Shown: one piece after another, positions 8,148-17,431 of the stretch
How positions within the stretch are numbered: the first letter of the stretch is position 1
How the letters are laid out: each line of letters begins with the position of its first letter
From: Burkholderiales bacterium Ga0077543
GTDB taxonomy: Bacteria > Pseudomonadota > Gammaproteobacteria > Burkholderiales > Burkholderiaceae_C
NCBI GenBank assembly: GCA_001464055.1
Contig: LNET01000017.1
Span: 16,784 to 80,783, forward strand
DNA: 64,000 nt
Reading direction: 5' to 3'
Position numbers and translations under genes: made by a program
The notes under the pieces: generated by a model
The model's input: the letters and a program-made list of their open reading frames with translations, nothing else
The model's database searches: none
What the model was told of the DNA's origin: nothing

Positions 8148-9260
8148 ATGCTGTCCAGTCGGCCCGAGCTGTTGCAGGCCCTGCGCCAGCCTGCCGAGGT
8201 GGCGGACTGGGACGAAACCCGGTGCACCCGACTCCTGCACCAGGCCCGGGCCTGCAGCCTGCTCGGGCGAACAGCCCACGCCGTGACGGCCGCGTGCTCC
8301 GAAGCCGGCAGGTCGCCCCCGCGCGTGCTGGCTGGTCATTTCGAGTCGGCACTGCGCCTGTGCCGCGCCCAGCAAGCCGAGGTTCAGCGCGAAGCGCGCT
8401 TCCTGCGCGCCGCATTGCAACCGCTTGGTACTCCCGTGGTGATGCTCAAGGGTGCAGCCTATGTGCTGGCCGGGCTGCCCGCCGCCCAGGGCCGGCTCTT
8501 TTCTGACGTGGATCTTCTCGTACCGAAGGCCATGCTGGCGCAGGCCGAGTCTTTGCTGCTCCTGAACGGCTGGATGGGCACTGCGCAGACCGCCTACGAC
8601 GAACGCTATTACCGGGAATGGATGCACGAACTGCCGCCCATGGCGCATGTGCACCGCCGGACGACTCTGGACGTGCACCACACGCTGCTGCCCGAAACAG
8701 CACGCCTGCGCCCCGACGCCGCAGCGCTGTTCGCGGCCGCACAGCCGCTGGAGGAATGGCCCGGTCTGCAGATTCTCTGCCCCGCCGACATGGTGCTGCA
8801 CAGCATGACGCACCTGTTCATGAACGACGAGACCCACCATGCCTTGCGCGACCTCTGCGACCTGGACGCCTTGCTGCGTCACTTCGGCCAGCGCCCAGGC
8901 TTCTGGGATGGCCTGGCACGGCGGGCCGTGTTGCATCAGCTGACCCGACCCTTGTACTACGGGCTGCGCTACACCCAGCGCTTGCTGGGCACACCGGTTC
9001 CGCAGGCCAGCACCGTGGCCTCCTTGGCCGCTGCGCCCAGTCGCCCTGTGGCAGCCTTGATGGACCGCTGGTGGCTGACGGCGATGGATCCGAATGCCCC
9101 GTTCAGTCCGAGCGCATCGCGCTCCCTGGCCAACCTGGCGCTGTATGTGCGCGGCCACTGGCTGCGCATGCCGGCCCCCCTGCTGGCGCGCCACCTCACC
9201 ATCAAGGCCTTGCGCCTGCACGAGCGCGGAACCCAAGCCTCTGCTGGACCGGTGGCCTGA
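8148..9260 (+). CDS. Nucleotidyltransferase family protein (HPr-rel-A cassette)
   Basis: A 370-aa protein of the nucleotidyltransferase family often found beside HPrK-related kinases. The signature region VVMLKGAAYVLAGL is followed by RLFSDVDLLVPK, with the two metal-binding aspartates at about D120 and D122. A long helical C-terminal half contains HDETHHALRD-like segments (MNDETHHALRDLCDLDALL). It follows the kinase by 55 bases on the same strand. It probably transfers a nucleotide to a partner or client protein; the acceptor is unknown. Confidence 0.82.
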   Translation: MLSSRPELLQALRQPAEVADWDETRCTRLLHQARACSLLGRTAHAVTAACSEAGRSPPRVLAGHFESALRLCRAQQAEVQREARFLRAALQPLGTPVVMLKGAAYVLAGLPAAQGRLFSDVDLLVPKAMLAQAESLLLLNGWMGTAQTAYDERYYREWMHELPPMAHVHRRTTLDVHHTLLPETARLRPDAAALFAAAQPLEEWPGLQILCPADMVLHSMTHLFMNDETHHALRDLCDLDALLRHFGQRPGFWDGLARRAVLHQLTRPLYYGLRYTQRLLGTPVPQASTVASLAAAPSRPVAALMDRWWLTAMDPNAPFSPSASRSLANLALYVRGHWLRMPAPLLARHLTIKALRLHERGTQASAGPVA

Positions 9261-9301
9261 AACACGACGTTGCGAGAGTTCGTGCAAGAGTTGTGCGCTG
9301 G

Positions 9302-9391
9302 ATGAACCGGTGGTTCGGGCTTCACGCCAGGACAGGAATCAGTCCGTATCCTGAAGCCGCAGGGCAGATTTGGCGAATGAAGGCCACCTGA
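9302..9391 (+). CDS. Possible 29-aa peptide (very tentative)
   Basis: A short frame from ATG 9302 to TGA 9391 lies in the 226-base gap after the nucleotidyltransferase gene. The product begins MNRWFGLHARTGISPY and ends with Thr. There is no strong ribosome-binding site and the frame continues an antisense-free open frame from upstream, so chance is likely. It is listed only because the neighbouring cassette resembles peptide-modifying systems. Confidence 0.15.
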   Translation: MNRWFGLHARTGISPYPEAAGQIWRMKAT

Positions 9392-9449
9392 AACAAACGG
9401 TAACTGCACACAATTGCCTACACCTGCAGAGCCCCCCGTGACGCAGGGG

Positions 9450-9462
9450 TTGCGACCCGCAA
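9450..9462. promoter_or_regulatory. Short inverted repeat upstream of the priming glycosyltransferase
   Basis: TTGCG and CGCAA, a perfect 5-bp inverted repeat with a 3-base loop, lies about 25 bases before the start at 9487. It partly overlaps a GC-rich pairing (CCCC...GGGG) just upstream. It could be an RNA hairpin or operator; nothing further supports either. Confidence 0.3.
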
Positions 9463-9486
9463 GCCCCGCTCCCGACAATCAATTTG

Positions 9487-10875
9487 ATGATCAGAATCTT
9501 CAATCACTACGTTCACCGGTCCGCCGTGCGCAGCATGTTGTTCGACATGACGATGCTGCTGGCGGTGGCGATCGCGGTGCTGTCGCTGCAGGCTGGAAGC
9601 TTGAACCTGGCCGCGCCGCTGGTCGGTACCCACGTGGTTTCTTTCGCTGCATTCCTGTTCCTCGTCAGCAGCGTTTCTGGCTTGTACGAAAGCAATTCGG
9701 CCGGCGAACTGTCGCTGGCGCGCAGCTGTGCCCGCGCGCTGATGGTGCTGGTGGTCACCCTGCCCTTGGCCTATGCCGTCTTCGGCCTGCTGCCGCCCAG
9801 CTTCGCCAACCCGCAGCTGGTGCAGTTCACCATCATGGCCGGGGTCTCGGCGATGATCGTCAGGCGCGTGTATGTGTCGCACGCCACGACCGCTTCGCAT
9901 GCCCGCACGCGCATCCTGATCTTCGGCGCCGGTCAGCCGGCGTTGACAGTCGCATCGGCGCTGAAGGCCTCCGACCCCAATGCCAACATCGTCGGTTTCG
10001 TGCCTGGCCCGAACGAGGCGCAGCCCACGGTCCCGGCAGGCCAGCTGCTCAGCGTGCGCGGCTCGCTCAGCCAGACGGCCACCGAACTGGAAGTCGACGA
10101 GATCGTGGTCGCCTTGACGGAGCGCCGCGCTGGCAGCATGCCGCTTCGTCAGTTGCTGGACTGCAAGCTCTCGGGCGTCAAGGTCTACGACCTGAACACC
10201 CATTTCGAGAAGACGCTGGGGCAGATCCGGGTCGATTTCCTGAACGCCGGCTGGCTGATCTTCGGGGACGGCTTCAACCAAGGGGCCTTGCGTACCTTCG
10301 TCAAGCGCGTGTTCGACATCGTCAGCGCCAGCATCCTGATCATCCTGTCTGCGCCCGTGATGCTGCTGACCGCCATCCTCATCAAGGTCGAGAGCAAGGG
10401 ACCCGTCTTTTACAGGCAGGAACGCGTGGGCCTGAACGGAAGCAGCTTCAACGTCACGAAGTTCCGCAGCATGCGAACCGACGCTGAAAAGGACGGCAAG
10501 CCGCGCTGGGCCCAGGCCAATGACGACCGCGTCACGCGCGTCGGCAACTTCATCCGCCGCGTGCGCATCGACGAACTGCCGCAACTGTTCAATGTGCTCC
10601 AAGGCGAGATGAGCCTGGTCGGACCCCGACCCGAGCGTCCTTTCTTCGTACAGCAACTCACCCAGGACATCCCCTTCTACGCCGTGCGCCACAGCGTCAA
10701 GCCTGGCGTCACCGGCTGGGCCCAGGTTCGATACCACTATGGCGCCACGGTCGAAGACTCGCAGGAGAAACTGCAGTACGACCTGTATTACGTGAAGAAC
10801 CACACACTCTTCCTCGACCTCGTCGTCTTGATGGAAACGGTGGGCGTGGTCCTGACCGGCAAAGGCGCTCGCTGA
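9487..10875 (+). CDS. XrtA/PEP-CTERM system priming glycosyltransferase (EpsB/WcaJ family)
   Basis: A 462-aa membrane sugar transferase. The start is the ATG at 9487; a TTG directly in front is less likely. The N-terminal part has membrane helices (about 15-110) and a Rossmann-like CoA-binding region (RTRILIFGAGQPAL). The C-terminal bacterial sugar-transferase domain begins FDIVSASILIILSAPVML, with the conserved VFYRQERVGLNG, KFRSMRTDAE, RRVRIDELPQLFNVLQGEMS and LVGPRPERP motifs and the end KPGVTGWAQV. It transfers the first sugar phosphate to undecaprenyl phosphate to start exopolysaccharide synthesis. It precedes the PrsK/PrsR genes in the same direction. Confidence 0.93.
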   Translation: MIRIFNHYVHRSAVRSMLFDMTMLLAVAIAVLSLQAGSLNLAAPLVGTHVVSFAAFLFLVSSVSGLYESNSAGELSLARSCARALMVLVVTLPLAYAVFGLLPPSFANPQLVQFTIMAGVSAMIVRRVYVSHATTASHARTRILIFGAGQPALTVASALKASDPNANIVGFVPGPNEAQPTVPAGQLLSVRGSLSQTATELEVDEIVVALTERRAGSMPLRQLLDCKLSGVKVYDLNTHFEKTLGQIRVDFLNAGWLIFGDGFNQGALRTFVKRVFDIVSASILIILSAPVMLLTAILIKVESKGPVFYRQERVGLNGSSFNVTKFRSMRTDAEKDGKPRWAQANDDRVTRVGNFIRRVRIDELPQLFNVLQGEMSLVGPRPERPFFVQQLTQDIPFYAVRHSVKPGVTGWAQVRYHYGATVEDSQEKLQYDLYYVKNHTLFLDLVVLMETVGVVLTGKGAR

Positions 10876-10881
10876 GCCCCC

Positions 10882-10899
10882 GGCCCGGCTGAGCGGGCC
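10882..10899 (+). terminator. GC-rich hairpin after the glycosyltransferase gene
   Basis: GGCCCG and CGGGCC form a perfect 6-bp stem around a 6-base loop, starting 7 bases after the stop codon at 10875. No T-run follows, so it may be a weak terminator or RNA-stabilising hairpin before prsK. Confidence 0.4.
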
Positions 10900-10944
10900 C
10901 TACACTGAAGGTTTGCACCCCTGCGCTACCGGGGGCGCACACGC

Positions 10945-13059
10945 ATGAACTTCAGTCTCGACGACATCGCCTTCATCTCTTACACCGCAGCTGCACTGGC
11001 GCAGCTGGCGCTTGTCATCTATCTGCTGGCCAGCGGCCGCATCCAGAAGAGCAGCGGCTGGCCCGGCTATCTGTTCGTGACGGCCATCGCCCTCGGCGCG
11101 GCCTGGGCCGCTGCTGCCGCAGCCAACGAGACCGCCTCGCACAGCGGCTGGCTGGCCGGGGCCGTGCTGCTGGATGTCGCACGTTACGCTTCGTGGTTCG
11201 GCTTCCTGCTGCTGCTGGTGCGCCCGGGGGCAGGCACGGGCCGGCCCGCTTTTGGCGGCCTGAGCTGGTTCAGCGCGGCCTGCCTGAGCGCGGCCTTCAT
11301 AGGCGTGCTGTGGCGCATCTGGGAGGGCGACTTCACACTCGCCCCAGCCGCCACGCAACTGGCCTTGATCAGCCAGCTCGCCCTGCCCCTGTGCGGACTG
11401 CTCCTGGCCGAGCAGCTCTTTCGCAAGCTCGGCGAGGACGCCCGCTGGAACGCCAAGCCCGTCTGTCTGGGTCTGGGCTGCATGTTCGTGTTCGACCTGT
11501 ATCTGACGAGCGAGGCCCTGCTCTTCGGCCGCTTCGACCCCGACGCTCTCAGCGTTCGAGGTGCGGCACACCTGCTTGCGGTGCCCTTCCTATTCCTGGC
11601 TGCGCGCCGCAATGCGCACTGGATGGCCAGGCTGCAGGTCTCACGCACTGCCGCATTCCATTCCGCCACGCTGGTGCTGGCGGGCGGCTACCTGCTGTTC
11701 ATGTCGGCGGTGGGCTACTACGTGCGCTACTTCGGTGGCACCTGGGGCCGGGCATTGCAGATCAGTCTGCTGATTGCCGGACTGGCCTTCCTGGGCGCGC
11801 TGGTGGTGTCGGGATCGCTGCGCTCCTGGCTGCGGGTGTTCGTCGGCAAGCACTTCTTCAGCTACCGCTACGACTACCGCGAGGAATGGCTGCGTTTCAC
11901 ATCGATGCTGTCGACCAAGGGTTCGCCGCAGGAAGTGGGTGCACTGATCGTGCGGGGGCTGGCAGGAATGGTGGAATGTCCGGCCGGCAGCCTGTGGACC
12001 CGCGAGACGCCCGACGGCCCCTATGTCCAGACGGTGCGCTGGAACGTTCCTGCCGTGGCGGGTACCGAGCCCGCGGACAGCGCTTTCTGCGAGTTCCTGC
12101 GCGTCAAGCACTGGGTGGTGGATCTGGGCGAATTCCGCGATGACCCCCGCCTGTACGGCGACCTGAAGCTGCCGGCCTGGTTGCTCGGCCTGCCAAACGC
12201 CTGGGTGGTGGTGCCCCTGCTTGCCGGCGAGGACATGATGGGCTTCGTGCTGCTGGCCCCTCCGCGCACGGCGATGTCGCTCGACTGGGAAGTGCGCGAC
12301 CTGCTGAAAACGGCGGGTCGCCAGGCGGCCGGCTATCTGGCGCAGATGCAGGCCACCGAAGCCCTGCTCGAAGCGCGCAAGTTCGACGCCTTCAACCGCA
12401 TGTCGGCGTTCGTGGTGCACGACCTGAAGAACATCGTCACCCAGCTCTCACTGATGCTGAAGAATGCGGAACGGTTGCACGACAACCGCGAGTTCCAGCA
12501 GGACATGCTGTTGACGGTGGAAAGCTCACTGGAGAAGATGCGGCGTCTGATGCTGCAACTGCGCGAAGGCGCCACGCCGCCAGGAGGCAGCCGCGGCGTC
12601 GAGTTGATACCGCTGGTTCGCAGGTTGGAGGCCCTGGCCACGGGCCAGGGGCGGACCCTGGTGGTGCGCGGCATCGAAAAGCTGGCCACCCGGGGCCATG
12701 AAGATCGCCTCGAAAGGGTGCTGGGGCACCTGGTACAGAACGCACTGGACGCCACGCCGAAGGAAGGCGAGGTGTGGATTGCGGTGGCGCGCTACAGCGG
12801 CCAGGTGACGGTGGAAGTGGGCGATACGGGAGCTGGCATGAGTGAAGAATTCATCAAGACGCGACTGTTCCGCCCCTTCAGCAGCACGAAGCACAGCGGC
12901 ATGGGCATCGGCACCTACGAAAGCCAGCAGTACGTACGTGAACTCGGCGGCAGCATCGACGTGGACAGCGCGCCTGGCCGCGGGACCCGACTGATGGTGC
13001 GCCTGCCGGTCTTCGAGGTACAGCAGGGCACCGACCTGCTGCGCTCGGGCAACCGCTGA
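10945..13059 (+). CDS. prsK: PEP-CTERM system sensor histidine kinase PrsK
   Basis: A 704-aa membrane histidine kinase. The N-terminal third holds about eight hydrophobic helices (from AALAQLALVIYLLAS to ISLLIAGLAFLGALVV). A GAF-like region follows (about 320-460), then the H-box FVVHDLKNIVTQLSLML with the phospho-accepting His near residue 492. The ATPase domain shows NALDAT, VGDTGAGMSEEF and GMGIGTYESQQYV. This multi-helix sensor with a GAF domain and a His-Asp-Leu-Lys-Asn motif is the PrsK type found in exosortase loci. Its gene is followed by prsR, its presumed partner, 66 bases downstream. The signal sensed is unknown. Confidence 0.95.
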   Translation: MNFSLDDIAFISYTAAALAQLALVIYLLASGRIQKSSGWPGYLFVTAIALGAAWAAAAAANETASHSGWLAGAVLLDVARYASWFGFLLLLVRPGAGTGRPAFGGLSWFSAACLSAAFIGVLWRIWEGDFTLAPAATQLALISQLALPLCGLLLAEQLFRKLGEDARWNAKPVCLGLGCMFVFDLYLTSEALLFGRFDPDALSVRGAAHLLAVPFLFLAARRNAHWMARLQVSRTAAFHSATLVLAGGYLLFMSAVGYYVRYFGGTWGRALQISLLIAGLAFLGALVVSGSLRSWLRVFVGKHFFSYRYDYREEWLRFTSMLSTKGSPQEVGALIVRGLAGMVECPAGSLWTRETPDGPYVQTVRWNVPAVAGTEPADSAFCEFLRVKHWVVDLGEFRDDPRLYGDLKLPAWLLGLPNAWVVVPLLAGEDMMGFVLLAPPRTAMSLDWEVRDLLKTAGRQAAGYLAQMQATEALLEARKFDAFNRMSAFVVHDLKNIVTQLSLMLKNAERLHDNREFQQDMLLTVESSLEKMRRLMLQLREGATPPGGSRGVELIPLVRRLEALATGQGRTLVVRGIEKLATRGHEDRLERVLGHLVQNALDATPKEGEVWIAVARYSGQVTVEVGDTGAGMSEEFIKTRLFRPFSSTKHSGMGIGTYESQQYVRELGGSIDVDSAPGRGTRLMVRLPVFEVQQGTDLLRSGNR

Positions 13060-13125
13060 ACCTCGTCGCCTGGCCCAACGACAAGCCCACAGGCAAGCAC
13101 GCACACCGGCAAGGAAAAGGACAAC

Positions 13126-14499
13126 TTGGCTTCCACCGACACAGGCGCTGCACCCCTGCTCATCGTCGAAGACGATCTGGCGCTGCAGAAACAGATCAAA
13201 TGGTCGCTGGACAGCTTCGAGTCCGTGACCGCGGCCGACCGCGAAACTGCATTGCTGCAGCAACGCAGGCACCAACCCGCCGTCGTCACCATGGACCTGG
13301 GCCTGCCACCCGACCCCGACTCGGTCAGCGAGGGCTTCAAGCTGCTGGAGCAGATGCTGGCCTTCGACCCGGGCGTCAAGGTCATCGTCCTGACCGGTCA
13401 GAACGACCAGGCGAACGCGCTGCGCGCCGTGGCCATCGGCGCCTACGACTTCCTGGCCAAGCCATTCGAACCCGAGGTACTGCGGCTGACGATCGAACGC
13501 GCCACGCGGCTGGCGGAACTGCAGGCCGAGAACCGCAGGCTGCAGGCCCTGCACCAGCCCGACGCGCTGGCCGGGCTGATCACGCGGGACACGGAGATGC
13601 TGCGTGTCTCGCGCCTGATCGAGCGCGTTTCCAGCAGCGACGCCACGGTCTTGCTGCTGGGCGAATCGGGCACCGGCAAGGAAGTGCTGGCCCAGGCCGT
13701 GCACACGTCTTCGAAGCGCCAGGGCAAGTTCGTGGCCATCAACTGCGCCGCCATTCCCGAGAACCTGCTGGAAAGCGAACTCTTCGGTTACGAGCGCGGT
13801 GCGTTTACCGGCGCAGCCAAGACCACGCCGGGCAAGATCGAGACTGCCAACGGCGGCACGCTGATGCTCGACGAGATCGGCGACCTGCCGCACTCGCTTC
13901 AGGCCAAGCTGCTGCGCTTCCTGCAGCAGCGCACCATCGAACGGCTGGGCGGACGCCAGGAGATTCCCGTGGACGTGCGCGTCGTCGGCGCCACCCACCA
14001 GGACCTGAAGCAGCAGATCAGCGAAGGCCGCTTCCGCGAAGACCTGTATTACCGCCTGGCAGAGATCGTCGTGAACATTCCGCCGCTGCGCGCCCGCAAT
14101 GGCGACGCCGTGCTGCTGGCCCACGCCTTCCTGCGCCGTTTCTCGCAGGAACAAAAGCGCGGCTCGATGAGCTTCAGCGAAGACGCGCTGAAGGCCATCG
14201 AACTGCACCCCTGGCCCGGCAACGTGCGCGAACTGCTCAATGCGATCAAGCGCGCCTCCATCATGGCCGAGACCGAGCGCCTGAGCTGCGAAGACCTGGG
14301 CCTGCCCGCGCCGCCGGCGGGTGAAATGGAAGCCGAACGCTCCGACCTCGACCTGCGTAGCGTGCGCGAGACAGCCGAGCGCCAGGCGATCGTCGCGGCA
14401 CTCGCACGCGCCAATGGCAGCATCGTCCGCGCGTCCGAGATCCTCGGCGTCAGCCGTCCGACGCTCTACGACCTGATGAAGCGGCTGGCCATCAAGTGA
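13126..14499 (+). CDS. prsR: PEP-CTERM-box sigma-54 response regulator PrsR
   Basis: A 457-aa NtrC-class activator read from a TTG at 13126; no ATG precedes the receiver domain. The receiver begins PLLIVEDDLALQKQIKW and has the phosphorylated Asp near D57 (VVTMDLGLP). The AAA+ domain has Walker A GESGTGKE (about 179), the sigma-54 contact motif GAFTGA (about 225) and GGTLMLDEIGDLP. The C-terminal Fis-type helix-turn-helix reads IVRASEILGVSRPTLYDLM. It should be phosphorylated by PrsK and activate sigma-54 promoters of the exopolysaccharide/PEP-CTERM regulon. The sigma-54-like element at 6037 is a candidate target. Confidence 0.95.
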   Translation: MASTDTGAAPLLIVEDDLALQKQIKWSLDSFESVTAADRETALLQQRRHQPAVVTMDLGLPPDPDSVSEGFKLLEQMLAFDPGVKVIVLTGQNDQANALRAVAIGAYDFLAKPFEPEVLRLTIERATRLAELQAENRRLQALHQPDALAGLITRDTEMLRVSRLIERVSSSDATVLLLGESGTGKEVLAQAVHTSSKRQGKFVAINCAAIPENLLESELFGYERGAFTGAAKTTPGKIETANGGTLMLDEIGDLPHSLQAKLLRFLQQRTIERLGGRQEIPVDVRVVGATHQDLKQQISEGRFREDLYYRLAEIVVNIPPLRARNGDAVLLAHAFLRRFSQEQKRGSMSFSEDALKAIELHPWPGNVRELLNAIKRASIMAETERLSCEDLGLPAPPAGEMEAERSDLDLRSVRETAERQAIVAALARANGSIVRASEILGVSRPTLYDLMKRLAIK

Positions 14500-14605
14500 A
14501 GCCCCCACGGCGGCGCCAGTGCGCCGCCATCGCAAAATCGTGTTGCCGTGCCCACGCTGCCCGAACCCGGGCTGCCCGGCGGCAGGGCAGTCAGGAAGAG
14601 ACCCT

Positions 14606-17431
14606 ATGAAGCAATCCATCGCACCCCGTTCTGCTGCCGCGCAAGACCGTCATCCCCTGGCTCGCGCAGCCTGCGCCTTGCTGCTCAGCGTCAGCCTCGG
14701 TATGGCGCTGGTGGGCTGCGCCGGTGAAACCGAGGCCGAGCTCATGGCATCGGCCAAGGGGTTCATCGCCAAGAACGACGACAAGGCCGCCATCATCCAG
14801 CTGAAGAACGCGCTTCAGAAGAACGCCGACTCGGCCGAGGCGCGCCTGCTGCTGGGGCAGGCCATGCTGCGCGCCGGCGACGTGCGCTCGGCGGCCGTGG
14901 AACTGCGCAAGGCTCGCGACCTGAAGGCCGACGATGACCTGGTCGCCCCTGACCTGGCGCTGGCGATGCTGCTCAGCGGCGAAGACGACAAGGTGCTGGC
15001 CGAATTCGGCACCCTGGAGCTGAATTCGCCCGAGGCCCGCGCGAAGCTGGCCACACAGATCGCCAGCGCCCACATGGTCCGCGGTGACGCCGACCAGACC
15101 AACGCCTTTGTCAGGCGAGCCCTGGAAGCGCTGCCCGGTCACGGCCCGGCCATCACCCTGCAGGCGCGGGTACTTGCCTCGAAGGGAGACCTGCCTGCTG
15201 CGCTGGCCTTGCTGGATGGCGTGCTTCAGCGCGAACCCGGCCTGCTCGACGCAGGTCTGTTCCGCGGTGACATCCTGCGCTCTCAGCCAGATGGCCTGCC
15301 GAAAGCACTGGCGCAGTACCAGGACATGCTCGCCAGACACCCCAGTTCCCTGGCCGCCCACAGCTCGGTCATCGGCGCGCTGCTGGCCGGTGGTCAGAAG
15401 GAAGCGGCCACGACGGCATTGCAGGCCATGCAGAAGGTGGGACCAGGGCACCCGGACGCGCTCTACTTCGAGGCCCAGCTGGCCTATGAAGCCGGCAAGT
15501 ACCCGCAAGCGCGCAGCCTCTCCGACCAGGTGCTCAAGATGGTGCCTGACAGCGTGCGCGTACTCGAGCTGTCGGCAGCCACCAACTATCGACTGCGCGA
15601 CTACGCGCAGGCAGAGCAGCAGCTCAATCGCGCCCTGAAGCTGTCGCCCGGCCAGGTGCTGGCGCGACACATGTTGACGCAGATCCATCTGCGAGCCGGC
15701 CAGCCCGACGCGGCCATGGAAGTGCTCAAGCCACTGCTGGATGCACCCCGCATCAGCGCCAGCACCCTGGCCCTGGCCGGCGAGATCTACCTGCTGCAAG
15801 GCGATGCTGCCGAGTCGGAAAAGGCCTTTGCCGCCGCCGCCAAGCTGGCACCGACCGATGTCCGGCTGCGCACCTCGCTGGCGATGTCTCAGCTGGCGCG
15901 CAGCAATGGCAGCGCCGAGGCGATGCGCACGCTCGAAACGCTGTCGGCCGAAGACAGCAGCCCGCGGGCCGATGTGGCGCTGGTCAGCGCCCGCCTGAAC
16001 CAGAAGGACTACCCTGGAGCACTGAAGGCGCTGGAAACGCTGGAGAAGAAGCAGCCCGACAAGGCCCTGGCGCACAACCTTCGTGGTCGTGTGCTGCTGC
16101 TGCAGCAGGACAAGCCGGGCGCACGGGCGAGCTTCGAAAAGGCGCTGGCCCTGGAGCCTAAGTTCCTGCCGGCTGCCGCCAGCCTGGCGGCACTGGACCT
16201 GGCCGACGGGGAGCGCGTGAAGGCTCGCACGCGCATGCAGGCCATGGTCGACGCCGACCCGACCAACGTCACGGCCCACATGGCGCTGGCAGACGTGGCG
16301 TCGCGCGCTGGCGCCTCCGCTGCCGACGTGGGGCAGCTGCTGCGCAATGCCATCAAGGCCAACGGCAGCGACCCCAGACCCCATGTGGCGCTGGTGACGC
16401 ATCTGCTCGGCAGCGCCGACGCCCGCGCCGCATTGACAGCGGCCCAGGCTGGCGCTGCGGCACTGCCAGGCGACAGCCAGGTGCAGGACGCTCTGGGACG
16501 CGCCCAACTGGCCAATGGCGATATTCAGCAGGCCCTGAGCACCTGGCGATCTTTGGCGACGAAAGAACCGCGCCAACCCCAGTTCCATCTGCGTCTGGCC
16601 GAAGTCCTGGCCGGCAACAAGAAGTGGGACGAAGCCGACAACAGCCTGAAGCGCGCGCTGGAGTTGCAGCCCGGGTTGGTTGCTGCTGAACGCGCCCGGG
16701 TGATCCTGGCCATCCAGCGCGGCAGGCCGGACGATGGCCTGCCCGTGGCCAAGGAACTGCAGAAACGCCAGCCGAAGGACGCCATCGGCTGGCTTCTGGA
16801 AGGTGACATCGAGATCGCGCGGAAGAACACTGCGGCAGCACTGGCTGCCTACCGCACCGCCACCCAGCGCGAAGCCCCGACCGAGGCGGCGATCCGCCTG
16901 CACAGCAACCTGGAGCGCGCCGGCCAGGGCGCCGAAGCCCAGGCCTTCGCCGCCCAGTGGCAGAAGGCCCGGCCGAACGACGGCACGTTCCGCTTCTACC
17001 TGGGCGACGCCGCGCTGCAACGTCGCGACCTGAACTCGGCAGAGATGCACTACCGGGCCGCGCTCGAAGCCACGCCAGGCAACGCCATGGCCATGAACAA
17101 CATTGCCTGGATCATGGCCTCTCAAGGCAAACCAGGTGCGGTGGCCCTGGCCACCCAGGCCAATGAACTGCTGCCGGACCGTGCACCACTGCTCGACACG
17201 CTGGCACTGGCGCTGGCTTCCGAGGGCCAGCTGGCCAAGGCCATCGAAGTCCAGAAACAGGCCCTGGGCCATGCCCCGACCAGCCCCGCCCTGAAGCTGG
17301 CGCTGGCCAGGCTCTACATCAAGGCCGGCGACAAGCCGCTGGCCCGGGCAGAGCTGGAAGAAATCGCGGGGCTGGGCGAGAAGTTCGCCGACCAGGCCGC
17401 CGTGAGCGAGTTGCTCAAGCAGGTGCGTTGA
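14606..17431 (+). CDS. prsT: PEP-CTERM system TPR-repeat lipoprotein PrsT
   Basis: A 941-aa protein starting at the ATG at 14606, which is preceded by AGGAAGAG. A signal peptide with lipobox LVGC near residues 33-36 is followed by ETEAELMASAKGFIAKNDDK and then roughly twenty TPR-like units to the C-terminus (for example AEARLLLGQAMLRAGDVRSA and AMNNIAWIMASQGKPG). This is the PrsT family that accompanies PrsK and PrsR in exosortase genomes. It probably acts as a periplasmic or outer-membrane scaffold for polymer export, as TPR proteins do in alginate and Pel systems; this role is inferred. Its TGA overlaps the following ATG by one base (TGATG). Confidence 0.93.
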   Translation: MKQSIAPRSAAAQDRHPLARAACALLLSVSLGMALVGCAGETEAELMASAKGFIAKNDDKAAIIQLKNALQKNADSAEARLLLGQAMLRAGDVRSAAVELRKARDLKADDDLVAPDLALAMLLSGEDDKVLAEFGTLELNSPEARAKLATQIASAHMVRGDADQTNAFVRRALEALPGHGPAITLQARVLASKGDLPAALALLDGVLQREPGLLDAGLFRGDILRSQPDGLPKALAQYQDMLARHPSSLAAHSSVIGALLAGGQKEAATTALQAMQKVGPGHPDALYFEAQLAYEAGKYPQARSLSDQVLKMVPDSVRVLELSAATNYRLRDYAQAEQQLNRALKLSPGQVLARHMLTQIHLRAGQPDAAMEVLKPLLDAPRISASTLALAGEIYLLQGDAAESEKAFAAAAKLAPTDVRLRTSLAMSQLARSNGSAEAMRTLETLSAEDSSPRADVALVSARLNQKDYPGALKALETLEKKQPDKALAHNLRGRVLLLQQDKPGARASFEKALALEPKFLPAAASLAALDLADGERVKARTRMQAMVDADPTNVTAHMALADVASRAGASAADVGQLLRNAIKANGSDPRPHVALVTHLLGSADARAALTAAQAGAAALPGDSQVQDALGRAQLANGDIQQALSTWRSLATKEPRQPQFHLRLAEVLAGNKKWDEADNSLKRALELQPGLVAAERARVILAIQRGRPDDGLPVAKELQKRQPKDAIGWLLEGDIEIARKNTAAALAAYRTATQREAPTEAAIRLHSNLERAGQGAEAQAFAAQWQKARPNDGTFRFYLGDAALQRRDLNSAEMHYRAALEATPGNAMAMNNIAWIMASQGKPGAVALATQANELLPDRAPLLDTLALALASEGQLAKAIEVQKQALGHAPTSPALKLALARLYIKAGDKPLARAELEEIAGLGEKFADQAAVSELLKQVR

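Noticed and set aside
9302..9391. A RiPP or lasso precursor peptide for the HPr-rel-A cassette
   Set aside because: No leader/core pattern, no strong ribosome-binding site and no cyclase or leader peptidase nearby. It is kept only as a very low-confidence frame.
14591..17272. A very long antisense frame opposite prsT
   Set aside because: Its translation is a low-complexity Gln/Gly/Arg-rich shadow of prsT, typical of high-GC codon bias. Similar long antisense frames opposite tssM (23994-26885), the kinase at 52079 (52136-53896) and the hybrid kinase (60347-63112) were rejected for the same reason.
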